Positions 44,863 through 56,844 are shown, numbered from the stretch's first letter. The stretch: DNA of 64,000 nt from Sclerotinia nivalis (GCA_029531795.1 JAPEIS010000005.1:2602001-2666000); one strand, 5' to 3'. The notes: generated by a model from the letters alone, not told the origin. Made by a program: numbers and translations.

Positions 44863-46400
44863 CTTGAGGGTTTCAATGTTATAATATCAATATAGACCGC
44901 AAAATCATGGTGTGCGGAATGCATAGAGTCTAAAGGTTGGTGTTGGTTAGAGTACGAGTACTTTTTGGTTTGGTCGGAGTGAATGATGTTCCGAACGCTA
45001 AGGTTAGAGGGCGTTTTGTCTGGGCAGGGGAACAACAGATCTTTGCAATTGGCTTTCATCGAGATGTTTTTGCTTTCGATGATAATCATCGATTCGAGTG
45101 GCTTGAATGATTAATCGCAATAAACAATTTTGCTGCGGTTTTATCTTGATATTCATGGCAATCTTGAGCTGGATGGTTGCGATTGCAATGTCGTTCTGGA
45201 AATATGAGTCTGTGTTGACAAGGACAGCTGCGTTGGTTCCGTTCTAATAGTTGAAAGCCTGCTCCAATTGAAGTTTATCAGCTCATTTTCATGCCCTTGA
45301 TTTGGGGAAGTTTCGTACTCTCAGCACAAGTACCAAGTTTCCTCTGTAAGTTAAGGCCAAGATTCAGAAAAGCCACTTGGGGGGCGGCGGGGGAGAGGGG
45401 CATTCAGCCTCGAATACTTTGCAACTTCATTTTGTGAAGAACCTCATACGCTCCTCAAACAGTACTTTTCTTTAACACGGTCCCCAGCTTATGTGTGAGT
45501 ACATTGATACTATGATCATGGCGCCTTTTCTGTCGGCAGTGTCGAACCTGCTGAAGACAGGGTACAACAACCAACGGAACTGTAGTCCGATACCTCACAA
45601 TATAGGTAATTTCTTACCCCGCTTCTCACCTTTAGATAGAGACCAGAGAGGTATATAGTATCTCTCCAAATAAAGAGCTAGAGTCGGATTTAAAATCCCG
45701 TGTGTATTCACTCAAGTCTAAAGACTCGCCTTACCTACTCCCTCGCTGTCGCCCTTCTTTCCATTGTCAACTTCTTATTTCCTACAACCTTCTTTCCGTT
45801 GAGAATCTCTATTCTGACTGACAACGATAATAACCCAGTCAAATGCCTATCCTTTCTCCTAAAGCTTCCATGGCAACTTGAAGTAATAGTTGGCTTTTTG
45901 AAGTTCAGTCCTTCGACTTCAGAATCCGAACTTGAAGGTCAACAAGTTCTTCAGTCCGATCTATTCTTAAACAACCTCACCATCCTCGTGTGACCGGTGA
46001 AAGCATCACTGTCGATTAATCCCTTCTTATTTATCTTTACTCTTACCCAGTATCTACATTCTTAGCCGTTCGAAGGCGAGGCTCATAGCACGCAGACGTA
46101 TCTCCATTATTGCAACACTCACATTGACCAACTTGAATTTCTTCGGCCAGTCACTTGGCTACTTAAGACCGGCGGCTCTATTATTATCTCTCGAAATCAA
46201 GAACCTCAAGATTCAAATTCATCCCCCATCACAACATCCCACGATACCATTGCCCATCTTGAGAGCATAGTCTCAAAGCTGAGCATCATCGCCTGGCTGA
46301 GGAAGAAGTCGATACACGATCATACCAAGTTGACCTACAGCGTTGAATTTTTTGCCTGAGGCTTCCTTATATCGCGGAACTAAATACATAGTCGTCCAAT
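44863..46400. other. Long divergent intergenic region
   Basis: Separates the transporter (minus) from the unknown gene at 46401 (plus). Pyrimidine-rich stretches from about 45690 to 46390 suggest a long 5' leader for the latter. A 97-residue frame at 45700-45993 may be an upstream frame but has no family features. Confidence 0.45.
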
Positions 46401-47940
46401 ATGGCTGACGAGCATGAAGATGTCATCGAGGATGCAGACGCAGTGGAGCTCAATGAAGGCATTGATGTTCCTCGGTTTGCATCCGCCATAAGTGATCCGG
46501 ATATTGAAGGTAGGAGTACGGTCATTTCTGCTTCGCTAGATTGGAGCTGATTATGTAGATCCGATAGTAAATGGTGGCTTCTTCAATGGACTGGCATCAG
46601 ACATGGATATGAATGCGTCGGGTGATGATGCGGATGCTTCAGGCGACCATGAGGATAACGAGGATGCTCTCGAAGACACAGATATGTCTGAAAAGGGTCA
46701 AGAAGACGATATTTTGGATGAAAATGGCCAGCAGACTGATAACCTTCCTGATGTCCAATCTCAATCTGCTGGGCTTAAGCAGAAAAAGCCTTCATTCGCA
46801 AGCAAGTACTTATCCTGCAGCATTGAATCACTTATCGACTTTTTGCGAAAGCCCGTTAATCTACCTCCGCAAGAACTTGATTTCATTGCGGAGCTACTGA
46901 AAAAGAATAGGAGTCCGGCAAGTTATGGGGGTATTCAAAAGAAAACTCGCCAAAATTACGGTTCTGGGAAAAAGGCATATCATCCAAAAAATCCGGCTGA
47001 GCTAGACAAACTCTTACGTCTTACGACATCACAAGCAGATCCTATGAAAATCCAACCAGAAGATGAGCATGGATGGGCCGTGCTAAACTCCCAAACATTG
47101 CCTCGGATGGACACGAAAAATGAAGAGTTCGTCTGTCCAGGACTTTTTCTGCGACTATGGGACAAGGCCAGCAAGTCCAGGATAGATGACGATGATCACG
47201 ATTTTCTTTCGGCGTCTTCAGACTTGCCTCTCCGCACTGTAACGGAACGCTGTAATTTTCTTCGTGATCATACATACTGGAGACACCGTGGTCTTACTCA
47301 GGGTATTTCGATTACAAGTCACCTAAGTATGCTTACTTCTGATCACATTCTCCCGCGATTCTATGACACTCGAAAGAAGACTGAAATGATTTGTGCAAAC
47401 CTGACTCTCATCAATGGCCATGCACAAATTGCGGCTGGATTTCCAATCTTGCGAGTGGTCGATGAAATGCGTCATTACGATGTGGTATCTCTCTACGGCG
47501 ACCAGGAACTGTACGGCATTAGCTTTTTTGAGAATGAATACCTCGTTCCATATTGTGTCGTTCCTGACGCCATTATCGAAACATACAAATGGCGTGATGT
47601 AGAGAGTTGGACGAAGAAGAGAAAACGCAGCTATGCTGATTGGTACAAGACATATGCAGTTCCGGCATATCTAGCACATGAGAAGATGCGCTTGGGGATG
47701 TTTGAGGCGAACCCAGACATGTACGTGGGTGTTGAGTCAATCTTCGTGGACAATAAAACGGTCGAAGAACTGGAAGCCTTGTTCACTGCTCCTGTCCAAA
47801 ATCCGCGTGCCCCGAGAGCAGTTCAACGGAAACCTGAAGCGAAGGACATTAACACATCTGCTTCTGACAATAACCTTGGATCCAATAATAAGGAGCGACG
47901 TTGGGTCCTTTTTGGACAGTCCTTCGACGCAGCGACTTAA
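46401..47940 (+). CDS. Uncharacterised acidic protein, 496 aa
   Basis: I do not recognise the family. Exon 1 (46401-46509) and exon 2 (46559-47940) join over a 49-bp GT-AG intron into a 496-aa frame starting at MADEHEDVIED. The first 100 residues are strongly acidic and low-complexity. The remaining 390 residues look globular, with a basic Lys/Gly/Tyr-rich segment near residue 150, a Cys/Trp-containing middle and a helical Trp-rich part (YADWYKTYAVPAYLAHEKMR). The C-terminal 60 residues are polar. No membrane helix, signal peptide or known catalytic motif is seen. A long pyrimidine-rich leader precedes it. Coding status is well supported by splicing and length. It may be a regulatory or chromatin-associated protein, but that is only composition-based guesswork. 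Confidence 0.8.
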
Positions 47941-50610
47941 GAAGGCATTTTTCTACACCAAAAGTTATTTTATTTCTGCAAATCGGCGATCGGTAATATC
48001 AACACTATTTTTTATTTCTGCACTGGCGCAGTGGTCAGTTCACATCCGAGGCTGGACATATCATTGAGCGGTTTTGATCTGGAACGTCATATCTTTGACC
48101 ATTTCGTTGGCATCTTTATCTATGATTTTTATTAACTTAACTGGAAGTTGGACATCAATATCACAATGGCAGTCATTTTTTACATGAAGACTTCATGCTT
48201 GTGCAAAGCACTTTCTCCAAGCAGCTCCCATATCTACATATGCTCTAGGAGCAAGGCATCAGAATTGTAGAATAATTTCAATGATCAAGTGATCTACATT
48301 CTAGGTCGTCCAGAAATACAATTCATTTGCTTCAAAACGTGGTTATCTAACTATTTGGCCGCGAGCTTACCATTAGAAACATGACGGCAGTTTAGGCATT
48401 GATATTGTATAATGTGATTGTGTAGACATGATGTATTGCACGATGGATAGATATATCTTGCGATCAGTCCGGGCGTTTCTCCCTTTTATTTTCATTTTTT
48501 CTGACATCAATAATCCCGGCCTCGCAGATATACTTATATGATTTGTGATACTCCTGGTCTCGTCCATACCGACTTCGTGTCTATTTGAGGAGGAGCTTGA
48601 CAACAGGATTTGGTCGTTCTTCCTTCCAGTTTCCCAGCGTATCGTACAAGATTGATTTCATTCATCAAATTATCACGAGAAAGTCAGATTTTGTATTGAA
48701 ATCGCCCGATGTCATGAATTCCATTTTTCCTAATTATACTATTCTCAGTTCCACATTTAATCCCCTTCTTCATTGTTTGTTAGGTTTCTTCAATCCCAAG
48801 ATCTGATAATTTTACTTGGCCTCGCTTGATCATGGGTGACACATACCTCCCCTTCTTCGCTTAGTAAAGCCTGGTAGCAAGGCGAATCACTTGTATTTCA
48901 ACCCCCAGCATCTAATGCTATATTCATGTGCGCTATATACTGGGTATATTGAGCACCACTAGCCTCTACTTCGAGGATTGCGGCGGCCAATTTCAGCTTA
49001 GAGGATCAGGAGCAAAAAACACGTGAAGACACCTGACCGTTGAAATTACGCAAGTCATTTACATACAAGGGAAACCAGGTGGGCTGTGTAATACTCGGCA
49101 TTGATACTAGCATCGGAAGATTCATTGATAGAATTTCGTTGATTGTTGGCACCCCTTTGTCTTGAGATTCTCGGATAATATCCATTCTTCCAGCTACATC
49201 TTTCAACCTTTAATTACGAGTTTCCGAGTCTTCGAGAAATATTCGAGAACAAATCAACTGATGACAAATGGCATCCTTTAAATAGAACAATGAAAAATTT
49301 TTCTTTATGTCCATTGAGCATCGGGTAGCTTCGATATCTTGATCAAAGCATCATTGTTCCGGGGTTCGGCTCCAGATGCTGTTTTGGATCGTTCCTTCTC
49401 ATATTTTTAGTATCCCATAACGCACCTTTGCTGGGTGATGCTACCTGTCATAGGCCGCCACCAACATGGAACAAATCTCAATATTGTCATGAAGGATGTT
49501 TCTACATTCATCTCCTTCCAAAATGAGAAGTCTCGATCTCAATGGACTTCCTTCAAATCTCCCTAAGGAGTATATAGAGTCCACAACCTTCCACCAATTC
49601 AACATCATTCTATTCTCATCAATATTTGTTCCGGCCATTGCGCAAATCATTCCCCGAAATCAACGTAGTATATTTCGAAATGAGCTAGCTTATTGGTGAA
49701 TATCCTAGTTTATTCGCCAATAGAGGTATTTAGAGAGGAAATAAACTAGCTATTTCCTTCCCTGCTTGAAAAGATCTGTCTTTAAAGAAATGATCAAGAT
49801 GCTTAACATACTTTACCCTTTTTAGAAATAACTAGTTCCAAATTCTAAGAAGAATTGCTAACGAAGCAATTCGATTTCTTACATCCACTTGTAAGCAATT
49901 TTTAGCGTGGGTGTGAATAGAATAAAGTAAAACCCGTTTCCACTTCGAATAAATCAATAGGTTCCACTAGTTTAAGTGAAGCTATTCTGACAATTCAAAG
50001 GCCGTTACCCTAAAACTGTATTAGGAAAGAGATAACTAGTTTATTGCCTCTCTAAACACCTCTAATAAACCTAATATTTGAATGAGCTAGTTGATTGCGC
50101 AATGCACTTGTTTATAGGAATAATAAGGCTATTCGCAAATGAGCTAGTTCACTCGCAAATATTTTTCACAACCCCAATGATAAAGTTGAAAATGAAGACA
50201 ACGATGAGTTTTAGCCTCCCCCCTCCCTATATAGAAAGCAAATGATAACGAACTAATACATTAGAAGATTCATATTAGTGTATATACTAGCTTATTGTAT
50301 TATTAATAAACTTAAAATGGTATGAACTTAGTTCATTTGTGAATGCCTCCATCTTTACCATTTTCGGTATCAACTAGCTCATTTGACAAACAAGTACATT
50401 TCGGAATGAGCTAAGTTGATTTCGGTGTGTCAAATTTGCGCAATAGCCCAGAACACATGCAATGTATTTCTTTAGTCTCTTTGACATTCCTTTGTGACCA
50501 ATTTAGCACTTTCGCTCCTCTTATTTAAAGGTTCTCTTCCTCCAGAAATCTCTCCACACCTTTGCAAAGTCCTTCTACAACATTTCTGGTTTTATATACT
50601 CATCACCAAT
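47941..50610. other. Long AT-rich region with inverted repeats
   Basis: No convincing gene over 2.6 kb. From about 49660 to 50430 the sequence is unusually rich in GAGCTAGTT-like words and holds the inverted repeat listed separately. The last 100 bp are the leader of the lysozyme-like gene. Confidence 0.5.
49690..50110. repeat. MITE-like foldback with about 60-bp inverted arms
   Basis: The left arm (about 49705-49765, with TTTAGAGAGGAAATAAACTA) matches the reverse complement of the right arm (about 50025-50085, with GTTTAGAGAGGCAATAAACT). Scattered mismatches occur. The borders and any target duplication could not be fixed, so the extent is approximate. Confidence 0.55.
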
Positions 50611-51414
50611 ATGTTCTCCAAAGCTTTAATTATCGCCGTTGTTATGAGGTCGGCCGCCTTCGCGGCTCCAACTCCGGTCACAGAGCCTACTGCTGAGAAT
50701 CTCGTCGGACGAGATGTCGCTTATAAAATGTACACCGGTGATGGATCTTACTGGCCTGCTATGAGTGCCTGGACCACTTTCGATACCATGTATGTCTTTC
50801 TTTTATCAATTAAAACAAACTATCCAATACTAACACAGATTTCCAGGTGGGCCAACTCGCAAGCTGTCATGACTACCTCTTGCACACAATTTGGTGGCGC
50901 AGCTAACAACTCCCCTACCGAAATTGCTGATATCAAATCTGCCATCACCTCTATCGCTGCTTCTTCTGGCATTGACTCACGCTTCATCCTTGCAATCGTC
51001 ATGCAAGAATCCGGCGGCTGCGTTCGTGCTCCCACTACGTTCGGAGAAAACTCCAACCCCGGAATCATGCAAGGCCACAACGGCTACCACAGCTGCAACC
51101 AAGGCGGCGCAACGATAAACCCATGCCCAGCCCATACCATCACCGGCATGATCAAAGATGGAGCAACCGGAACCTTGGGACAGCCCGGCGGTGGCGATGG
51201 ACTGCAACAATGTTTGGCGCAGAGCGGTTCTCCACATACTGCTCAAGGTGCCTATGTCGCGGCTAGAATCTACAATTCCGGTTCTTATGCTTGGGGAACG
51301 GATCTTGGAACACCATTATGGGGTACTAGCTGTTATGCTAGCGATGTTGCCAATAGGCTTTTGGGATGGGCTGCTCCAGCCACTCCTTGTGCTCTGCCAA
51401 ACCCTGTTCACTAA
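50611..51414 (+). CDS. Secreted lysozyme/transglycosylase-like protein, 248 aa
   Basis: Predicted secreted protein. Exons 50611-50789 and 50847-51414 with a 57-bp GT-AG intron. The N-terminus (FSKALIIAVVMRSAAFAAPTP) is a clear signal peptide with an Ala-x-Ala-type cleavage site. The mature part resembles the lysozyme-like fold of SLT/GH23-type enzymes: a helix with the putative catalytic Glu in FILAIVMQESGGC, then NPGIMQGHNGYHSC, the G-[IL]-M-Q segment that follows the Glu in that superfamily, and ARIYNSGSY near the end. Several Cys could form disulphides. The likely target is peptidoglycan or a related glycan, suggesting bacterial antagonism or nutrition; this is inference. Intact. An upstream extension of the frame to 50494 is not needed. 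Confidence 0.82.
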   Translation: MFSKALIIAVVMRSAAFAAPTPVTEPTAENLVGRDVAYKMYTGDGSYWPAMSAWTTFDTMYVFLLSIKTNYPILTQISRWANSQAVMTTSCTQFGGAANNSPTEIADIKSAITSIAASSGIDSRFILAIVMQESGGCVRAPTTFGENSNPGIMQGHNGYHSCNQGGATINPCPAHTITGMIKDGATGTLGQPGGGDGLQQCLAQSGSPHTAQGAYVAARIYNSGSYAWGTDLGTPLWGTSCYASDVANRLLGWAAPATPCALPNPVH

Positions 51415-52333
51415 GAGCTTGATACTATGTACTAGGTGGTTGATGGCATTTCGACATGATTAGATTTGCTCATGATGCCTGGCACTCTAGTTCAGTATCC
51501 GGATTTCTTCCTCTCTTGGCGGAGCTCTTTTTTCTTATATTTTTCCTTTGTTTTTACTTGCTTTAATATCTATATCGAGAATAGATTCTGTTGGATGTTC
51601 TTGATTTTTGTTTTTCCATTCTCAGAATGAGAATGTAGTGGAAGAGAAAAGTTGGTTTGGAGGCATATATACTTGTATCATAGACATCTTCTGCGAGAAT
51701 CATTTTATGTTTGATTCGATTTTTATTTGTTGCTACATATATTATATAGGGCAGCATATAACAAAGAATAGACTGTATATAGGAAATTAAAATAGAGATT
51801 TTATAGAATGAAGCTGTCTTGACTTTGCTTTTGTGGAGCCAATCTACCTTTATTGGAATGTGGTATGTAGTGGTGCTGGTGCTGCGGCCCCGATGTCTCT
51901 TTAACATTCTAACAACTTTTTGGTGCAATGTTCGCAATGCAGATTAAAATTATGTGATATAAAACGGTGGGAAGACTTAGAAATGCATGTTATTGTACAG
52001 AAGAGTGAATAGATAGTTTGGTATTGTCCAGCTGGAATGCATGACATGACTGGCGCAAACCAATCTGAGCATACATCTGATACTTTTCTAGTCTCACATA
52101 CATCTTATATTTCTAATCTACATTTTCAGGCACCTTAGACTATTGTTTTTTCTATATCTGGTGCTCTTCTAGCATGGGATGAGTCAATTTATTTAAGCTC
52201 CGCCTCCAGTCTCGCTCGCTCCTGCACTTCAGAAACGATAAATTGTGGGATTATGTAAGCTGGAAATATCTTTAGACCGGGACTTCTTGAAGAAAACGTC
52301 CATCGCGACTATCAAGCATCGCTATCGAAACAC
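51415..52333. other. Intergenic, convergent genes
   Basis: AT-rich, no gene seen. Confidence 0.6.
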
Positions 52334-53800
52334 TCAAGCAAAACCCTCTCCCATTGCCAGATCCCCCGGCCCTGGTTTTCTTCCGTAAAAGACAACTCTA
52401 GGAACACGTTAGCCCCTTCATTTTCGCCTCCAGTACCCCGACTAACATCCAAGCCAAGATATGAAAGAGAGAACTTACACATCAATATAAGAATGAATCC
52501 TCCTATTTTTCACATCCCTTCTAACATCCACCAGCAACATCTCTACCTGTTCGGGACTCCAGCCCAAACCCGCCGTCAAATTTCGCATCGTCATTCCCTG
52601 AATACCATCAATCAAATTCTGCTGCGTCCACGTCGCCAACAGTTTTTCCTTTTCTCCCTTAACCCACGTATTACAGGGCCAATAAAAATGTTTCTCGACA
52701 ATATCCACGAATCCCGCTTCGGCCATCCAATGGCCGTAGTGTTTGGAATTAGTTAATTTACGACCGCGACGCTCGGCTGCGAGACATGATACTCGGCCCC
52801 ATTCTTCAAGGGCGGTACCCGTTATGGAGGAATCAATCCCGAGAATGGGCATTTGCGGGTCTTGCATTTCGAGATAGCCGCCTGGACGAAGGGATTCGTA
52901 GGCGGAGGTTATCAAGCCGGCGGGATCGCTAAAGCAGCTTAACATGGCTCGACCGTGGATGTAGTCGAATTTGTGGGAGTATGTCCAGGGTTCTTCCGCG
53001 TCATTTACTTCGAAGCTACAGTTTGGAGGTACGCTGGGGAAGTCTGTTAATATTGGATGTACAGGGGTGGATTGAGGTGGCTCATTACTATACTGGCTGA
53101 ATGGGACTGAGGTCTGTGCCGATAATTTGAGCTGAAGGATATTGTTCCGCTAGAAATGAGACATTTAGTCAGGGACTTCCGTCTTCAACAAAATAGCAGA
53201 TGGTGATAATGACAGAATAGACTTACCAAACTCTGTTGCCCACAAACCGGTTCCAGTCCCGATATCTAAAACGTTGTGGAGTTTAGAAGGAAGAGGGGCA
53301 AGATGTAAAGCCCCATCAAACGACAAAGAAAACAGGTGATGTTGTAAATCTGAAATCATTAATTAATGCATGTACATCAACCATACGGTGTCCCATGTCA
53401 TGAGTGACTTACCCAATCTTTCTTGCTCGGCATCATCGTTAGGGAGAATATATTCTAAACACATGTCAGCCACCGAACAGTTGAATCATTGCAGAGATTG
53501 TTTCGACTCACTTCCCGAATTATAAGCATGATACGTCCGACCATTTTCCTCGACATACTTATATATACTTTCTCGAAGAGAGGCAGTAGAACTTCTGTAT
53601 CAAGTATCAACTTTTGATGTAGGTCATTTCATTGTGAATAGACACTCCTACTCACATAAATGATTCGCCCATACTAGAATCTGTATCACTATTGTTTGCA
53701 GACTAATCATGTATCAGTGCTATCTCGTGCAAATTAAAATCTTGCTGCTCACCTGTGGACTGGTCTGAGAATCCACCTCTAGCTCTGGTGTATCGGCCAT
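52334..53800 (-). CDS. LaeA-like SAM-dependent methyltransferase, 340 aa
   Basis: Class I methyltransferase of the TAM/LaeA-like group, common in fungi. Eight exons: 53800-53753, 53702-53656, 53594-53512, 53454-53413, 53349-53227, 53149-53089, 53033-52479 and 52397-52334. All introns are GT-AG, 49-81 bp, and phases agree throughout. Motif I (VLDIGTGTGLWATEF) binds SAM; DLSPIQPVYVPPNCSFEVND and FDYIHGRAM follow, with LRPGGYLEMQD as the motif III region. The last exon supplies the typical ending VVFYGRKPGPGD. The start at 53800 (MADTPELEVDSQ) gives a normal length and N-terminus, but the frame stays open upstream to about 53970 without an ATG, so the 5' end is uncertain. The substrate is unknown; LaeA itself is a nuclear regulator, but most paralogues are not. 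Confidence 0.87.
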
Positions 53801-55252
53801 TTCTGTTTCTGTTGCAGCGCTACCATCATCGTGATGCAATGATGTATATATACCATTCGTAATATTTTGATTGGAATGCATGTTACTAGACGGAATGTGC
53901 CCTCTTGAGTTCACACTGGTTGACGGTATCGCACTTATGTAATCTTCACCCGGCCCTGGAACCACTGGTTTCTCGTGTTGTAGAGTTCGGTCTCAATTGT
54001 TCACCTTCGGTATTATTAATCGATTGTGATTGCTGATCATGACCCAAGCCTGCATTTGGCTCCTCTATATTTCTCAATAAGATATTAGGACGTTATACTT
54101 ATTATCAAATATCTGCTTATGTCATTCCGTAATCTAACGATTTGTTCCCAGGATATCAAGATGGTACCGAGAACATATCCAAATCAGATGAGCCCACCAA
54201 ATTCAATCAACTACCTTTTACATTAAACTCTCTTGCCTATCTTTGCTTCAAACTTTTGACAGCTTGTCAGAGCCGCTCGAAGTGAGCGAAACCGTAGGAT
54301 TTAGTCTATTTCGGAAAGGTTGCTATTTGCGGGTGGGTGAACCGGTAATCCTTGCTTGCTTATGCAGCCAGCAACAGCCATGGCTCCTTGCCCGCCCACG
54401 TGCTCTTCTGGCATGAGGCCCTGCAGTGACTGAATTAAATCTTTGTGTATGTTTGTGTTCTCATATGAGTATGTTGTGTAATACCGGGTCAGCTTTTGCT
54501 TGCACAACGTTTAAGGGGCTCAGCTCAGAATCGAAAATCAGACACAATGTCCCCAAGAACCCGGATAAGTGGGATTTTCAGGGAAGACAGGTGCATTTGT
54601 CCAGGTCTCTAAAGTGTCACATGACGTCCCCGTCTATTTTCACTAATCAAACTCTTTACCGAGCTCCTTTCACACCGTCTCAACTTTCACTCCAAGTTCA
54701 CTTCATTCCTCGGTTTTATCCCACGGTATTTTTTTCAACCTTACAGGTGAAACCAAACAGTGAAAGGTGTTCCTTGCTTGAATTGATCAAGAGACTGAAA
54801 TGTAAAGTTTTCAACCAAATATTACACATGAACAACCTTGTAATGTGTATTCGACATACAAGCAAATGGAACAGGAAAAGTCCACCAGTAGGATAAAAGC
54901 ACGAAAAGTTTATACGGCTCAGGGAATATCTTATGCGATTATTGGACATCAAGTTAATTCAAAAGGTAACAAAGCATGGTATTGAATATTTACAAAATTA
55001 AACTATGTGCAGGGGAGGCTTGAGCTTTTAAAGTCATCCATCATTACTCGTACACAGGTTCTTTTCGAGAATTGGGATGAACAGGGTGTGATATTACAAC
55101 CTCCATGCCACTTTACTCTTCTGATCGTAGTTATTTTTACGCAATCTTGTAGACTGGCTTTGGGAATAAGTCAAATCCATAGATCCACGAATCAATAGAA
55201 GCTTGATCGTATTCGCATGCCATGGTAGTTCCATTGCGAGACCACATGGATC
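53801..55252. other. Intergenic, no clear gene
   Basis: Up to about 54070 the minus strand remains protein-like in one or other frame and may be an extra 5' exon of the methyltransferase. The rest (54.1-55.2 kb) shows only short frames. Confidence 0.4.
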
Positions 55253-56575
55253 TCAATGGCCAAGGGCAAATTCTTGTTTTCGTTCCTGAAAGTCTCCTCC
55301 AAGCACGGTAGCATTGAGAGTAGTTGGTGTGTTGCCATTCTCGACCCAGTCGATCAAGACAGCGAGGCTTTTCTGGAGGGAAAGGTGCATTTGGTTGGTA
55401 GGGATTGATATCGCAGTGAGCTCCTCCAGGGACGAGGTAAAGACGTTACTAGTCAGCAAGTGCTCCAAGTAATCTCATTAAAAATCATGCTGGGATACAT
55501 GATGGAGTGGACAGACTCGTGATAATGGACAGACGAGACAGGAGAGATCCTGTTGTCTGCCTCACCATGAAAATGGAGGACTCTGCCGCCTGCTGCACGG
55601 AATGGTGTAATGTCGGGCCACGTGGTTTGCAATGTATCCTCATACAATTGCCATACAGTGTAGATCCAATCCCTGAGAGTATCCAATGTAACGTTGTCGA
55701 AGGCACCATTGTCCAGAATTTCAATGAAGCGTACTGGGAAAATAGATCCAAAGTCACTGACGGATAACTCCCAGCTATCAGTGTCGTCATTGTGTGCGGT
55801 AGCCGCCAGGGCTGGGCATCTGTACCCTACCCGGGGTATTTGACTTCTATGGGGTGGTTATCTTACCCCGTAGGGATTTTACAGAGTGATTACCCGGAAA
55901 TATCGATGGGTACCATGGTACCCATGGGTAAAAATCATGTTATCGTCCAATATTATCATCCAAAGTTGAAATTGTTCCTAATTATTTTGAACAATTAAAA
56001 ATATTAGATATCATATGATACAGATATCATATAATATATCGATCATATGGTCAGGATTTTCGAATGATATTTAACCTTTATTCAAATATATAATCTCACG
56101 TGATATACACGTGATATATACCCGCGGGTACCATAGCACCTGGAGCATTTTGTAGGGTGGTTACCCTACCCGATAGAGTTTCAACAAAATGGCTTTTCGG
56201 CCGGGTTTACCCCGGGTTACCCCGGGTATACCCCATCTTTTGCCCAGCCCTGGTAACCGCATCATAATAACTTGTAGATGGCTGATAAGATACGTATGCA
56301 TGACGACCCTGAGATTCGTGGAGACCATCAAGAATCTTGGCTGCAACTGCAACTGCAACAGCTTGAGCTGAGACAGTACCATTTTGTACTGGAGTTGCAG
56401 GCGAAGAAGGTTCGCCGGTAGAAGCAGCGACTGCAGCACAGTAGTAGCCGATTGTGGAGTTCAGATTGAAGTTCAACTTACAAAGATCTGTACGTGCAAC
56501 GACACCATCCGTCTTGCCATCCATAGAATCACAAGCAGCAATTATGAGGTTCATGATCTTTTCTAACTCACACGG
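55253..56575 (-). pseudogene. Tannase/feruloyl-esterase family pseudogene, 5'-incomplete
   Basis: Remains of a secreted esterase of the tannase family, which hydrolyses gallate or ferulate esters. From the 5' side: ACDSMDGKTDGVVARTDLC (56554 downward), the expected mid-domain motif with calcium-binding Asp residues. A 446-bp MITE follows at 55807-56252. Then come DDTDSWELSVSDFGSIFP, the catalytic-Asp region GGRVLHFHGEADNRIS, the catalytic-His region LYLVPGGAHCD in a second frame, and VLIDWVENGNTPTTLNATV in a third. Two adjacent stops precede LYLVPGG. The N-terminal half, including the nucleophile Ser, is absent. At least two +1 frame changes, nonsense codons and an insertion make it non-functional. 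Confidence 0.85.
55807..56252. mobile_element. hAT-like MITE, 446 bp
   Basis: Non-autonomous DNA element with 12-bp perfect inverted ends (CAGGGCTGGGCA / TGCCCAGCCCTG). It is flanked by an 8-bp target duplication with one mismatch (GTAGCCGC 55799-55806, GTAACCGC 56253-56260), as in hAT transposons. It sits inside the tannase sequence, which resumes on either side. The interior holds CCCGGGTA-rich inverted segments near both ends and an AT-rich core, with no coding capacity. Confidence 0.85.
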
Positions 56576-56616
56576 TGGAGGCTAGTAGCCGAGGGTTTTC
56601 TCAACCACATTGGATT

Positions 56617-56828
56617 GATTGATTGATTGATTGAATTAACGTCTACACCGAGTCTAAGACTATCTAAGACGGCTAGAGGCTCTTGCGAACTCCTAGCAGG
56701 TAATAATAATGAAAGTAAGCTGGCTAATTGATCTGGCTCAGTGCATGGTTTGAATGATTGAGATGGGCTCAATCTTTTGAGTTAAATAGGGGAAGTGAAA
56801 ACTAATCCTGGGGGATGGATCCCGCCCT
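56617..56828 (-). mobile_element. Retroposon, copy D (212 bp, variant subfamily)
   Basis: Ends in the same ATTG-repeat tail and shares the conserved 3' segment (GTCTTAGACTC, GTAGACGTTAA) with copies A-C, inside a perfect 16-bp target duplication TCAACCACATTGGATT (56601-56616 and 56829-56844). Its upstream 140 bp share only patches with copy A (for example ATTAGTTTTCACTT) and it lacks the ribozyme head, starting GGGCGGGATCC. It is either a 5'-truncated variant or a short SINE-like subfamily. Confidence 0.75.
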
Positions 56829-56844
56829 TCAACCACATTGGATT

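Noticed and set aside
54301..54952. Antiparallel frames of 68-156 residues
   Set aside because: Low-complexity composition and mutual overlap; no motif.
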